NCBI GenBank assembly: GCA_026419775.2
Contig: JAOPGA020001373.1
Location: 1-64,000 of the forward strand
DNA length: 64,000 bases
From: Acrasis kona
Lineage: Eukaryota; Heterolobosea; Eutetramitea; Acrasida; Acrasidae
Direction: 5' to 3'
Below are positions 22,501 through 32,948 of the stretch, piece after piece (within the stretch, counting starts at the first letter, position 1; each line of letters opens with the position of its first letter). The notes beneath the pieces were generated by a model that saw nothing but the letters and a program-made list of their open reading frames with translations, was not told the DNA's origin and made no database searches. A program made the translations under genes and the position numbers.

Positions 22501-25500
22501 GCGTCATACTCTTTTTTTGTAACAATGCGGTAAATAATACCGTTTTGAACTCTTCCAGCTCTACCTTTACGCTGTTGGCCAGAATCCTTTGATATCCAAT
22601 GAACATCTAAGCTTCTGCTTTGTGTTTTAGAATTCCACACCATTGTTTTTGAGAGACAGAAATCAAAAACACAGTAAACATCAGGTATAGTAATACTTGA
22701 CTCTGCAATATTAGTTGCCAACATTATTTTTCTTTTGCCAGCAGGAGTAGGCTCAAATATAAGCTGCTGGTCTTCTGTACTCACGATAGAGTGGATGACG
22801 TGTAACTTTGATTGTGGTTATATTGTATTATATGTTATGAACACTTACATCAATAGTTTCGGCTTTATCATAACTTTCAATAGCCTCAGTGATCGAATCA
22901 ATAGAGGATATACCAGGAAGGAACACAAGATATGATAGATTCTTGATGTGCTTTTCATGAGCGTCCAATAGAAAATTTGTGGCATATTTCAATCTTGCAT
23001 CAATTAACTTCGCATTGGTTGGTTCTTCAAGAACATGTGGTTTGATCTCTATAGGTATTGGAAATACTAAGTCCATATCCTCTAGGTATCGCTCAGAGAC
23101 AGGGAAGCAACCAGAAGGTACAAACACTTGTGGAATTTTTCTAAGAGATTAAAAAATAGAACTAGAAGAACAACATACTGAACACAAGAAGAAAAATAAT
23201 TGGAAAACTTTTCAGGATCGATAGTTGCACTCATCAATATGAGCTTAACGCTAGGTGTGTTCTTCAACACTCGACGCATTAGGTTTAAATAACAAATCAT
23301 TCTCAATATCTCTTTCGTGCACTTCATCCATAATAATGTGGGAGAAATAACGCATCGATGTTTCATCACGTAAAATACGTTCGGTGAGACATCCAGTTGT
23401 CATAAAAATTGATTTGAGAATCATGCGAATAATTTTTATCACCTCCAATAGAGTATCCTACACAACCACCCGATGTACTACCTCTCTCCGAAGCTACTCG
23501 ACTGGCTAAAGAGATAGCAGCTAATCTTCTGGGCTGCGAGCATATAATTTTACAATCACCTGCACTTTCAAGAATATACTGAGGTATCTGAGTAGATTTA
23601 CCGCACCCAGTGTAACCAGTGATGATCACGATTCGATTCTCTTTAACTAACTTTATAATTTCTCTTCTATAAGCAGTGATTGGAAGAGTGGGTTTATTCA
23701 ATGCTTTTACCCTGATTGGATCTGATTTTTTTGGTGCAGAGTTATTAATGTCTGCAATGAGGCTAAACCTTTGTGATGTTGAAGTATTGATGGGTGGTGC
23801 GGTCAACGGTGTGGAAGGTTGTTGGTGGACAATTACTTCATTGTTTCGTTCTTCGTTCTCCTCATCATTATCGTCATCGTAATCATCGTTGTCATCTTGC
23901 TGCGCAAAAGTGCTATCTACATATGTTGCTTCATCATCATTTGGTTCTAACTGAATCTGATTGTTGTGACTGAGGCTACTTTCGCATGACTTCGATATCA
24001 AGTGTGGCAGTATTTCAATATCTTGGTTGTTTGTTGTTTCATCCATAATCTGTTTTTCATGTAAGCGAATGTGCTTCTTGATACCATATCTCGGGAATTT
24101 CTTCGAACAACCCTCGACAGCACAGCTAATTACTTCATGTACGAATATATCTGCTTCTGTTCGCCAAATCTCATCCTCACTATTATCACGTTCTTTCAAA
24201 AATTTAAGAAAGTCGATGCTATGCTTAATCATTTCATTCTTGTATTGTACTAATTTCATGAGATTCTGATCATGCAAAACAATGTGGTTATTGAATAATT
24301 CCCTTTTGAATTCTTTACGGCATCCTTGAACTGGACAAGTGATAATTTGACGTATGTGCTTTCTTCTTTCTTTTCTGCTTGTTTTAGTATTTAAAAAATC
24401 TTGCTCTTGCTTCTCCATTTCGTTCATGTATTGTTTTATCTCGTTTTTGGTTACAAAAATATTTGTTTGATTTTTATGATCAGTACTAATCTGTTCAACG
24501 GGATCTGTTTTTGAATGTAGTTCTTGTTGCAATGACTCTGTCTTGTTTAGTACTGGTAGCAGTTTAGATGAGCTGCGACTGAGTTTGGCGTCTTTTTTAT
24601 GCACATCAAAGTGTGAATTCAAATGCATTCTCTTTACCATCTGTGAGCAGCCTCTAATACCGCAACGAATTCGTTTATCCATAAAATCTTTCTTTTCTTT
24701 CTTCTTGATCTTCTTACTCTTGGCTTGGAGCTTTAGAGAAGCAATAAATTTGTCTTCTTTCTTTTTTAGATCACTTTTTCTTTGTAATATCTCCGTTTCG
24801 ATATCTGAAATGATGGCATCGTTCGAATTAGAACAACTCTGCCCTGCAGGTTCTTCAGTTTCTAATACTTGTGTTTCTGACATTATAATCTTGTTTGATA
24901 TCGGTGGAAGTTCCTGTACAAGCATAATATGATCGTTGGTTTGATGATTCTCTTCATTCATTGATTCTCGCGTTTGATTATCTAGTTCTAAATCTCGTTT
25001 TAGGACTACAGAGTGTTTAGAATCCTGTTCCATGTTTGTTTTGTCTGCACAGGAACTCTTTAGGGAATCCTTATCATTCATCAAATATCCCTTGGAAGCT
25101 GTACTTTGGTTTTGTTCTTGTTCTATTTTTCTTTTATTGATGTTTTCTTCATGTGTCTTAATGTGCTTCTTGTAATCATGTATTTTCATTATCGCAAGGC
25201 ACCCCGCAACAGCACAAGTAATCTCTTGTTGATCATAATCTTGTAATCTGTTATGCTTCTCGCTCTTGCTGTAGTTATTAATTTCCTTAATAAATGCTTT
25301 CCTTTGCTTCTTTATTTCTCTCTTGTATTGTTGTATGTTCTCTTCATCTTCTGCGATAGACACGCTATTGTTAATCTGTTCAACAGACTCTCTTGTTAAT
25401 TTTAGTTGTTGTGGCAATGGTTCTATACTTTTCAGTACCGGTAATAGTTCAGATGAGTCGCAATCGGGTTTGATGTCTTCTTTATGTACTTGTTGCGTGA

Positions 25501-26980
25501 ATGTAGGATCTAAATTTTTTGTTTTTTGATCTTTTAATTGTAATCGAAGGAGATCGTGATGGCTATCTTGTTTTGATAGCCCAAGATTTTTATGTGACTC
25601 TGATATCAAGTGTGGTTCTAACTCGATATCTATTTTTTCATGGTTATTTTTTATTGCTTTGATAATGCTTTTTTGATGTAATTTAAGATGACCCTTCACA
25701 CCGCCTTTTCTAAATACCTGGGTGCAACCTTTAACAGCACAAGCAATCTTTTGTGTTTTTGATTCTACTCGCCGCATCTTGACTTCATTCATGTATTGGC
25801 ACAATGTTATCCAGTTTTGTTCATGTGAAAGAATATGCTTATTAAAATTTTTCCTTTTGATCTTCCTGGAGCAACCTTCAACTGAACAAGTTATTATTTG
25901 GCGCATATATATTTCTATTTCTTTTTTGTTTGTTGTTGTGGTGCAAAAATCTTGTTCTTGCTTCTCCATTATGTCCATGTGTTGTTTTATTTCGTTTATA
26001 GGGATGATTTTCGTTCGATTTATTTGATCAGCACTAATCTGTTCAACAGAATTTAGTTGTTGTGGCAATGACTCTGTCTTGTTCTGTGCTTCGATATCTG
26101 AAATGTTGTCGTCGTTCGTATCATTAAAACAACTCTGTTCCGCAGGTTCTTGGGATTTTAGTAGTTGCGTTTGTGTCATTGCAATCTTGTTCAGTATAGG
26201 TGATTGCTCCTGTACAAGCATAATGTGTTCGTTAGTTTGATGGTCGTCTCCGGACTTTCGTTCTAGAATATCTAATTTGTTTCCAGGAACTTCGATGCAT
26301 TTTGAATCATCGGATCGGTTCTGTTCCACATGCTCTTGTCCTGTTGTTACTTCTAATTGTAGTATTGGCTGATGACCCATTCTTTCTACGATATGATGTT
26401 TAATGTGCTTCTTCATGGTCATCCTTTTAACAGTGCATGTGCATCCATCTACAGGACACTTCAATAATGTAGATAAATACTCAACGATTTCAGTCTCCTT
26501 GGTCTTGTTATCTTTGTAGCTCTTCTTTAAAGTGTTCCGAAATTTTTTTTCGAGATTCTTCAAATCTTCTCTGTACGATAGGGTTTGTTGTTCGAATTCA
26601 AATTCAGATTGTGAAGGTGGTAGTTGTATGTTCTTTAATGTTGGTAACCGCTTGGCTGCCAAATCGATTTGAATTTGTTGTGGTTGATCGTATGAATCAA
26701 TATGTTTGTTGATGTGTTTTTTCATTTGATCGATCGTGATGTTTTTCAAGCAATTTTTATCGGGGCATTTAACCTCTTTCGCTAAATATTGCATAGTTGC
26801 TTCCATTTGTACGTCTGTGTCCTTCTCGCGCTTTTTGAGATTGGATATAAACTCTTTTCTGTCCTCGTCTAATTGCTTTTTGAATTGCAGTAAACGTTTC
26901 ACTTCCAACTTCATATTTAGATCCACCTCGGTATCTATCACTGTTGTAGTGATAGAGCCGAACTTGATATCTAGGTCCAT
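19509..26980 (-). CDS. C2H2 zinc-finger / DExH RNA helicase fusion, two frameshifts
   Basis: About 2460 residues. The N-terminal half carries eight C-x4-C-x12-H-x3-H fingers at roughly 26765, 26460, 25895, 25742, 25215, 24668, 24340 and 24125 (e.g. CAVEGCSKKFPRYGIKKHI), separated by Lys/Glu coiled linkers and a Gln/Ser/Asp-rich middle. A complete DExH helicase follows: motif I GYTGCGKSTQIP, Ia CSQPRRLAA, II MDEVHERD, III LMSATID, V TNIAESSITIPDV, VI QRKGRAGRV. The motif V-VI segment is closest in wording to TDRD9/Spindle-E, with HA2/OB-like and a KH-like segment (VIGVNHSNLSMIEKFSG) near 20800. Introns at 23141-23178 and 22806-22848 are clean. Two junctions need a one-base shift: the T5 run at 23404-23408 and near 23287-23291. 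The start chosen is the first ATG (MDLDIKFG); the frame opens slightly earlier. Confidence 0.85.
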
Positions 26981-27016
26981 TCCGTTTTCACTGTTGTCTC
27001 TCCTGTCTCTTTTCAA

Positions 27017-28675
27017 AAATTCAAATTTAACATGATTCCGAAGAGCTTTTTGACTTTATTTAGGCATTTAACAATTATTGTTCACAAGACATCAACACCC
27101 ACTAATAAAGACTGATGAAGTGATAAACTGAAGATTATTCTAGATAAAATCTCTCCACATCTCCATCCAAATGTTTGAAATAAAGTTCTTGGTCAGCTGG
27201 CACGTATTGTATTTGTTTATCATTTTTTATTTGCAAACTCAAGTGGGCCTCAATCAAGGTTTTGTTATTTATCCACTTCGCCTATTATATATTCTCCGGT
27301 CTTTGTAAACTAATAAATGGTGCAACCAACAAGTCACGCTTTGTATCTCAAAAGGATAAGCATGGATTGAATCAGCACGCAGCTTATCAGTGACGCCACT
27401 CCGAGTTTTTAACACCCAATGTGTCTCTCAATGTAATTTTTCTCAAAATCACCTGGAACAAGACTTGTGCGGTAAGTGATTAGTGCAATATCGCGTCTAC
27501 AAATATGCTCGTCCCGAAATTCATTTAGGGCATTTAATAGATCAAAACTGATCAATTCTGATCTGTTAAAATTACAATCTTTTTTTAGACCATTCAGATT
27601 TTAGGATAAAAAGATCAGTATTCTAGACAACAACACAACAATGAGCAGATACGATAACGACACACATAAACAAATGACAGTAATGGTGGTTTCTGGAGCG
27701 TCAAATACAGTTTCAACAATATATCAAACAAAGAGTTCGTCAAACAAGACATGGTCGGGAAAAACACATAACAAAGTACCGAAGGAGCAAAGACAATGGA
27801 TTTAGAAAACTATGTTGATCAAACAAAAAAATAAATGCAATTGTATCAAATCAAATGTCTTTATTATGTTAAATAATGAAGAGCAAATTCAAATTTTCAT
27901 CATAGTCACCAAAGTTAACTTAGCCACACATTACACCTTATAACCTGAGCAGAAACGAGTTCTAATTCTTGTTTATGTTGATTTATTTTTGTATGAGAAC
28001 AACTATCACAGCTGTTATTCACAATATTGGATTACTACTGTACCATCATTGGTGCTCACCGACATTACGAGATTATCCTAATATTATCCTTACTGAAATA
28101 TCAAATAATCTTAATGTGGATGATAACTGCTTATCTTGACCCTTCGGACCGGGAAAATATTAAAATAAAAAAAGCCAGTGGCCAGAATCTTGATCTGACA
28201 ACATAAAATAACACAATGCATCGTTTCAAAACCACTCATATCAGAAGGATGTCCAACGGGATGATAAAATATGAACCAAGAAGATTTATCGTCAAAGTGG
28301 TTAGTGAGATTAAAGAAGATGACCCCTCATACATACACAAATGCTTTTGGAAAAATGTGGAAAAGGAATGAAAGTCCAAGTCGTGGATGCTGTCTAAGGA
28401 CCGTATCTAAGGCTATCAAACTAAGCCAATAGGGCTCTTTGGACTTATCCATGACGAGCAACAAACAACAATAAATACTTTTTTCGACCACGAGACTTGA
28501 TTTACTTTAAATCTAAAAGATGTGGTTGGACATCAGGTATGGAAATTAAACTTTCAACAACTCTCCATCAGTTGTGGATGTTTTAAATTAGATTTTTTTT
28601 AAATGATGTAGACAGACGCATGTTAAGTACCAATTTGTTTTCAATGTGGACTTTATTTAATCAAGCTCCACCAAC
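27017..28675. other. Gene-poor stretch with two tiny ORFs
   Basis: Nothing recognisable is present. Two short complete ATG frames exist on the plus strand: 27641-27805 (54 codons, Ser/Thr/Lys-rich) and 28216-28371 (51 codons, basic, starting MHRFKTTHIRR). Neither has a known domain and either could be chance. Confidence 0.3.
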
Positions 28676-29089
28676 CTAAGGCAAGGTAATACTTGGTTTT
28701 TCCCAGTCATCACGATGCTTCTCCATTAAAATGCTGCACAATTCTTTATCTTCGGCATCATCAAAGAAATGATCCATATGATCGCAAATAGAGTTGATCT
28801 CATCATTCACACAAACAACTCCCTTAATGTTTCCTCCTCCAAAACCCATGTGGTACACATGGTAAACAGTGCCTGAAATTTCATCTATATAGTCGCTCAA
28901 CCACACTTCACCGTCATCGGTGACTGGGTATCCTCTTACTCCTTCATTCTCCACATCAAAAAACTCCTCTAAATCTTGCACGTTGTCCTCTTCATCTCCT
29001 ATTAGCATAATTTGAGCTTTTTGAACGTCTGTAAGAGGTTTAGAGCTTCTAAAAATGAACTTGTTAACCAGCTTAATATCGAAGGGCAT
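28676..29089 (-). CDS. Hypothetical acidic protein, 137 aa
   Basis: A complete single-exon frame with a good ATG, rich in Asp and Glu (for example GDEEDNVQDLEEFFDVENEG) and a glycine turn FGGGNIKGVV in the middle. No signal peptide or membrane segment is seen. The even composition and lack of repeats suggest a real small globular protein. Function is unknown. Confidence 0.6.
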   Translation of the reverse strand: MPFDIKLVNKFIFRSSKPLTDVQKAQIMLIGDEEDNVQDLEEFFDVENEGVRGYPVTDDGEVWLSDYIDEISGTVYHVYHMGFGGGNIKGVVCVNDEINSICDHMDHFFDDAEDKELCSILMEKHRDDWEKPSITLP

Positions 29090-30045
29090 CGCGCGTTTTG
29101 GTCGGTTGTCAAGATTTTGGTGATATTGATATTATTTATATTGTAATCAGAATAACCCCGATTGGTTGGTGTTCAAAAGTTCTTCTGAATTTCCAAAGTT
29201 CTTGGGAAGCAAATCTTTGGAAGAATTTTACAAAACACATGATGTTCGAGATTCAAATCCACGTGAGATAAATTGGCACAGACCTTGATGAATTGAGTCA
29301 AACGAATAATGTTGAGCGAGTTGAATTTGTGATTTCACACATGAGCGTAATGGATCCGATTCCAAAATTTCCAATTTGACATTTCGTGAATGCGAATGGG
29401 TTTCCACGTCCCAGAATAAAGGAACCGATAAACGACGATCGCTGACTGATTTGTAATTGAGTATGTTGATTTTTGATTTGAGTGGATGTTAATTGGATTT
29501 GATCGGGGCATAATTTTTGTGAACCAAAATCATAAATTGTTGTAGAAAAGATTATGCTATTTTTGGTAATATGTGCTCTACGACTTGCGATCGATCCATG
29601 ATCAAATGTTAATCGCCAAGACGCGATCGTGTAAATGATTCAAATCTACATTTCCATCACGTGTGTAGAGTTCTGGATAGAGTTGTTTGGTCTATTGAGT
29701 GATTCAAAAATACTTACTTGTTGGCTGTTAGTAATGCTTGAATTTGTATGCTTTAAATATTCATCGAGTTGCGTTTTTTCAAATCAATTACTATCTGCTC
29801 AAGACAAGTTGAGTGGTCTAAATAGTGTCATGTTCGTTATCTATATTCTACAGGCACTTTTCACCAACAGTCCATGTTAGTAGAACCTTCTTTGATGTGT
29901 CGTTCGTCATTATGTTCATCATGTTAAAAAAATTATAATAAAAATAATAAATATATAGGTTTATTGGGTACAAGTGTCGTGTAAACGAAAAGCGTCATCA
30001 TCCCAAAGGGTCGAAGGACAGTGTCATCTTGACGTAGGGCCCGTA
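29090..30045. other. Gene-poor stretch, no supported gene
   Basis: Only short shadow frames are seen. A minus-strand run near 29160-29450 has some coding-like wording but is interrupted and has no recognised domain, so no gene is called. Confidence 0.3.
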
Positions 30046-30995
30046 TCACGCCAGTCTACTTTGAATGCACCCCGGATCGAAGCAAGTATGAGGTTTTTTG
30101 GGGGACTCAAATATGTCGTCGTCACTTTCAAAGTACTTGTGGATTGGTTTCGGTGAGGTCAGGGGGATGTTTTGTCTTTTTGGTGGTGTGGTGGGTCTCT
30201 GGGGTGGAACTTCTTCTTGGGATTTCTCGTAAGATTGGACTGCTTTTGAAATTTGATCCACATTGGGCCGTTTTCGGAGGTGTCCTGGAGTTCATTAAGT
30301 AGTTCGTTGACAAATCCCAGGAAATCTCTATCACAGTCTTCTTTAAAGTAGAGCTGGTGGTGTTCATATATTTAGTTTTTAGGGCCTGGTCCTTTTGGTT
30401 GGGGTTGTCTTCGTGCTTTATGCTGGCATGTTTTAGTTAGTTTTTGTTTTGTTTGTTTTTCGATGTTTTGTTCGTAGCGTTTTGGTATTTATGTTCGTGG
30501 GGTTTATTTATATCGTGTGTATGTATTTTTAGGTCTAGTAGACCTGAGTAATTTCAGTGTATTTTGTCATTATGTGTTTGGTGTGTGTATAGATGTTTGG
30601 TGTCTCCTTTGTAATGGATCGTCTAAAAAGGTGAATATGTTCAAAGAGATTTAGCTTCCCTTTTTGAGTTTATAGAGCCTTAACGCAGAGGAGGGTATAT
30701 CTTGCTATGTGGTTGTGAATTAGTCTGATAATGTACAGGCTGGATGGACAATGGTGGCTACTCCTGCATCTCTAGAGTTTATTTTAGATCCAAAGGTAAC
30801 TGAGCATGGGAAAAGGTTTTTACGGAGGAAGGCCTCATCTCCTGGCCTTGTTAATGTTCATCTCGTTCTTGAGATCCTCCAGCACGAGGTGTAGTTTGAG
30901 CTTCCCGTTGATATTCCTGGAGAGTAACTTGGTCGGAGTATCCACCAGTCTGTCGTGTGAATCAAGGTTGACCCCCTGATCGTTTTGTAAAGTTC
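30046..30995 (-). mobile_element. Decayed non-LTR retrotransposon fragment
   Basis: Read on the minus strand, this stretch has broken pieces resembling the endonuclease end of a LINE-type polyprotein: SKINSRDAGVATIVHP, then LIHNHIARYTLLCVKAL and LNIFTFLDDPLQRRH, followed by EDCDRDFLGFVNELLNELQD and KAVQSYEKSQEEV. The order and wording match an exonuclease-endonuclease-phosphatase region continuing toward the linker before reverse transcriptase, with stops and frame changes between the pieces. No reverse transcriptase core, poly(A) tail or target-site duplication was found. It is probably an old 3'-truncated copy; the family match is from wording alone. Confidence 0.45.
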
Positions 30996-31258
30996 CCCCT
31001 CATCATGTTAAAAAATTACGATGTTTGTTGTAAATACTTGTTTAGCAGTTTAATTTTATGATTAATACTGCATTGTTACTTAATTCACTCCGAATCACTA
31101 ACTAATGTCATGTTTTTATATTTGACTCTTCGTTGAAGCTGTTGAGCAGTCAATGTTTACTTTTCACTATTTTTGCTAACATGGTCTTACAAATATGCGG
31201 ATAATTAGCCCGTTCTGTAAAATATTCTTTTTCGGGAAGTCTGGTGATCGTGACAAAA

Positions 31259-32146
31259 ATGAACACAGGGTTCTTTGATGTTGTGATACTTACGCACTCT
31301 GTCTGCGCTTCAGAGTGCAGTTCCCCTAACCTCTTCCAGACGCCTGTTGATTGGGAGGAGGCTCTTCGAATGCGAAGCATAAAATATGCAACAAAATTAC
31401 CAGGAGACTTAAAGGAAAAGCTTGATAAGGCAGACGAATTGAACTTTGATGGATTTATCCTGTGCTATCCATATGAAACACTCGATGATGTAAACTTTTT
31501 AATTTATTTAAGGAGCATATGCTATAAGGGAGATTTCTTTTGTGTACAAAAGCTACTTTCTTTAAGACCTACAAGTCACAACTTTAATGAATGTCTTCTA
31601 ACATCATGTCTGGCTGGACATTTGAGATTGGCGAAATTAGCTTTGGAGTTTGGTTCTACGGTTCGAAACGAGGCCTTGCGAAATGCCTGCGCTGGAGGTC
31701 ATTATGAGATAGCCGAACTTTTAATTGAAAATGGTGCGACCATGTTTAATATGGCTTTAGGGGGAGCTTGTCGGTCGAAAAAAATAGAAGTGGTGGAGCT
31801 TCTAATAAGACATGGTGCAAATAATTGGGACATAGCACTATATAATGCGTGCTACGTCGGAGACGTTCCAACAATCAATTTAATAATCAAGAATGGTGCC
31901 AAAAATTGGAACTCTGGAATGTGTGGAGCCTGCTATGGGGCACATCATGATATTGTACTTTTAATGATTAGTAAGGGTGCGGACGATTGGGCCTCAGGCT
32001 TATATGGTGCTTGTCAAGGAGGTGACAAAGAGACTATAAAACTAATGTTGGACATGGAAGAAGAGGAAAGAGCTTATCAGGCTGCAAAAAGAGGATCATT
32101 AGCCCAAAGAGATTCCATTACACACCTTATACGCTTCATTATGTAA
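31259..32146 (+). CDS. Ankyrin-repeat protein of giant-virus-like type
   Basis: A 295-residue single-exon protein. After about 100 unrecognised residues come six or more ankyrin repeats of a distinctive form: GACYGAHHDIVLLMISKGAD, then DWASGLYGACQGGDKETIKL. Repeats with a conserved (D/N)W before the next helix and GAC-GGH openings are common in large DNA viruses of protists and also in their hosts. It probably acts as a protein-interaction scaffold. The start is the first true ATG; a GTG-initiated frame begins 15 bases earlier. It sits alone in a gene-poor region beside a retroelement relic, which fits acquisition but does not prove it. Confidence 0.75.
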   Translation: MNTGFFDVVILTHSVCASECSSPNLFQTPVDWEEALRMRSIKYATKLPGDLKEKLDKADELNFDGFILCYPYETLDDVNFLIYLRSICYKGDFFCVQKLLSLRPTSHNFNECLLTSCLAGHLRLAKLALEFGSTVRNEALRNACAGGHYEIAELLIENGATMFNMALGGACRSKKIEVVELLIRHGANNWDIALYNACYVGDVPTINLIIKNGAKNWNSGMCGACYGAHHDIVLLMISKGADDWASGLYGACQGGDKETIKLMLDMEEEERAYQAAKRGSLAQRDSITHLIRFIM

Positions 32147-32948
32147 AATTTGTACAATTCAGTAGAGAGAATACTTTACTGCATTATTATTGTAGTATTA
32201 GTATTTCTTAATTCTATGTCCTATTTCAACAGGTTGAGTAGCACAATTAGCTAACCTCAACTACCAATGTATTCTAATAAAACATGAATAATTATGAGTT
32301 AGGGATTGAAATTGTTCTTCCTCATGGTACACTACTCGACAATAGTCACTTGGTCCACAGATTTGAGACGCGTCATCATATTTTTAATCTCCGAACTTCA
32401 ATAAATAATACAGACACGACCAACATTAGAAACAAAATTAGTCATTCTTGTTTGTGAGACACAATCGAAAAAATTAATCTACTTGCGTCTTCAGAAATAC
32501 CGTGAAAATATTGTTCATTAAATCAGGACATCATAACGTACGTAACTCATCATTAATGATTAAAATAACAAAAACATCGATTCGTTTGATGCTAACATTT
32601 CATCTCTATCCAATATTGTGGTAGTCAACTAGTTTATTGTAATATTAACCTGCCTTAGACTGAAGGAATTTTATTTTCTATTCAATCAGAAGCAAGATGG
32701 ACTAAAAAACCACGAATGTATCACAGAAAAGGTAGATGACAAACCGCTGCAGACAACTGGAATATTATTTCAAGCCTGTCTGAAGTAAGAACAACATTTG
32801 GGGTAATCAATTTTTAAAATAAAGTCCCAAATATTTTCAACAAAATGTCTTAATCAAATTGTGAGTTTGAAATTTGAAATGTGACACATAATTTTTTTCA
32901 AAATGAATGGATGGATTTGAAATCATTTTGTAAAAAGACTAAGCGGAG
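32147..32948. other. Intergenic, no gene seen
   Basis: AT-rich sequence with no supported frame. It should contain the 3' end of the ankyrin gene and the promoter of the ALDH gene. Confidence 0.5.

Noticed and set aside
23280-23410. Euplotes-style programmed +1 frameshifting in the helicase
   Set aside because: The shift sites lack the AAA-TAA/TAG slippery-stop context; simple indels explain them better.
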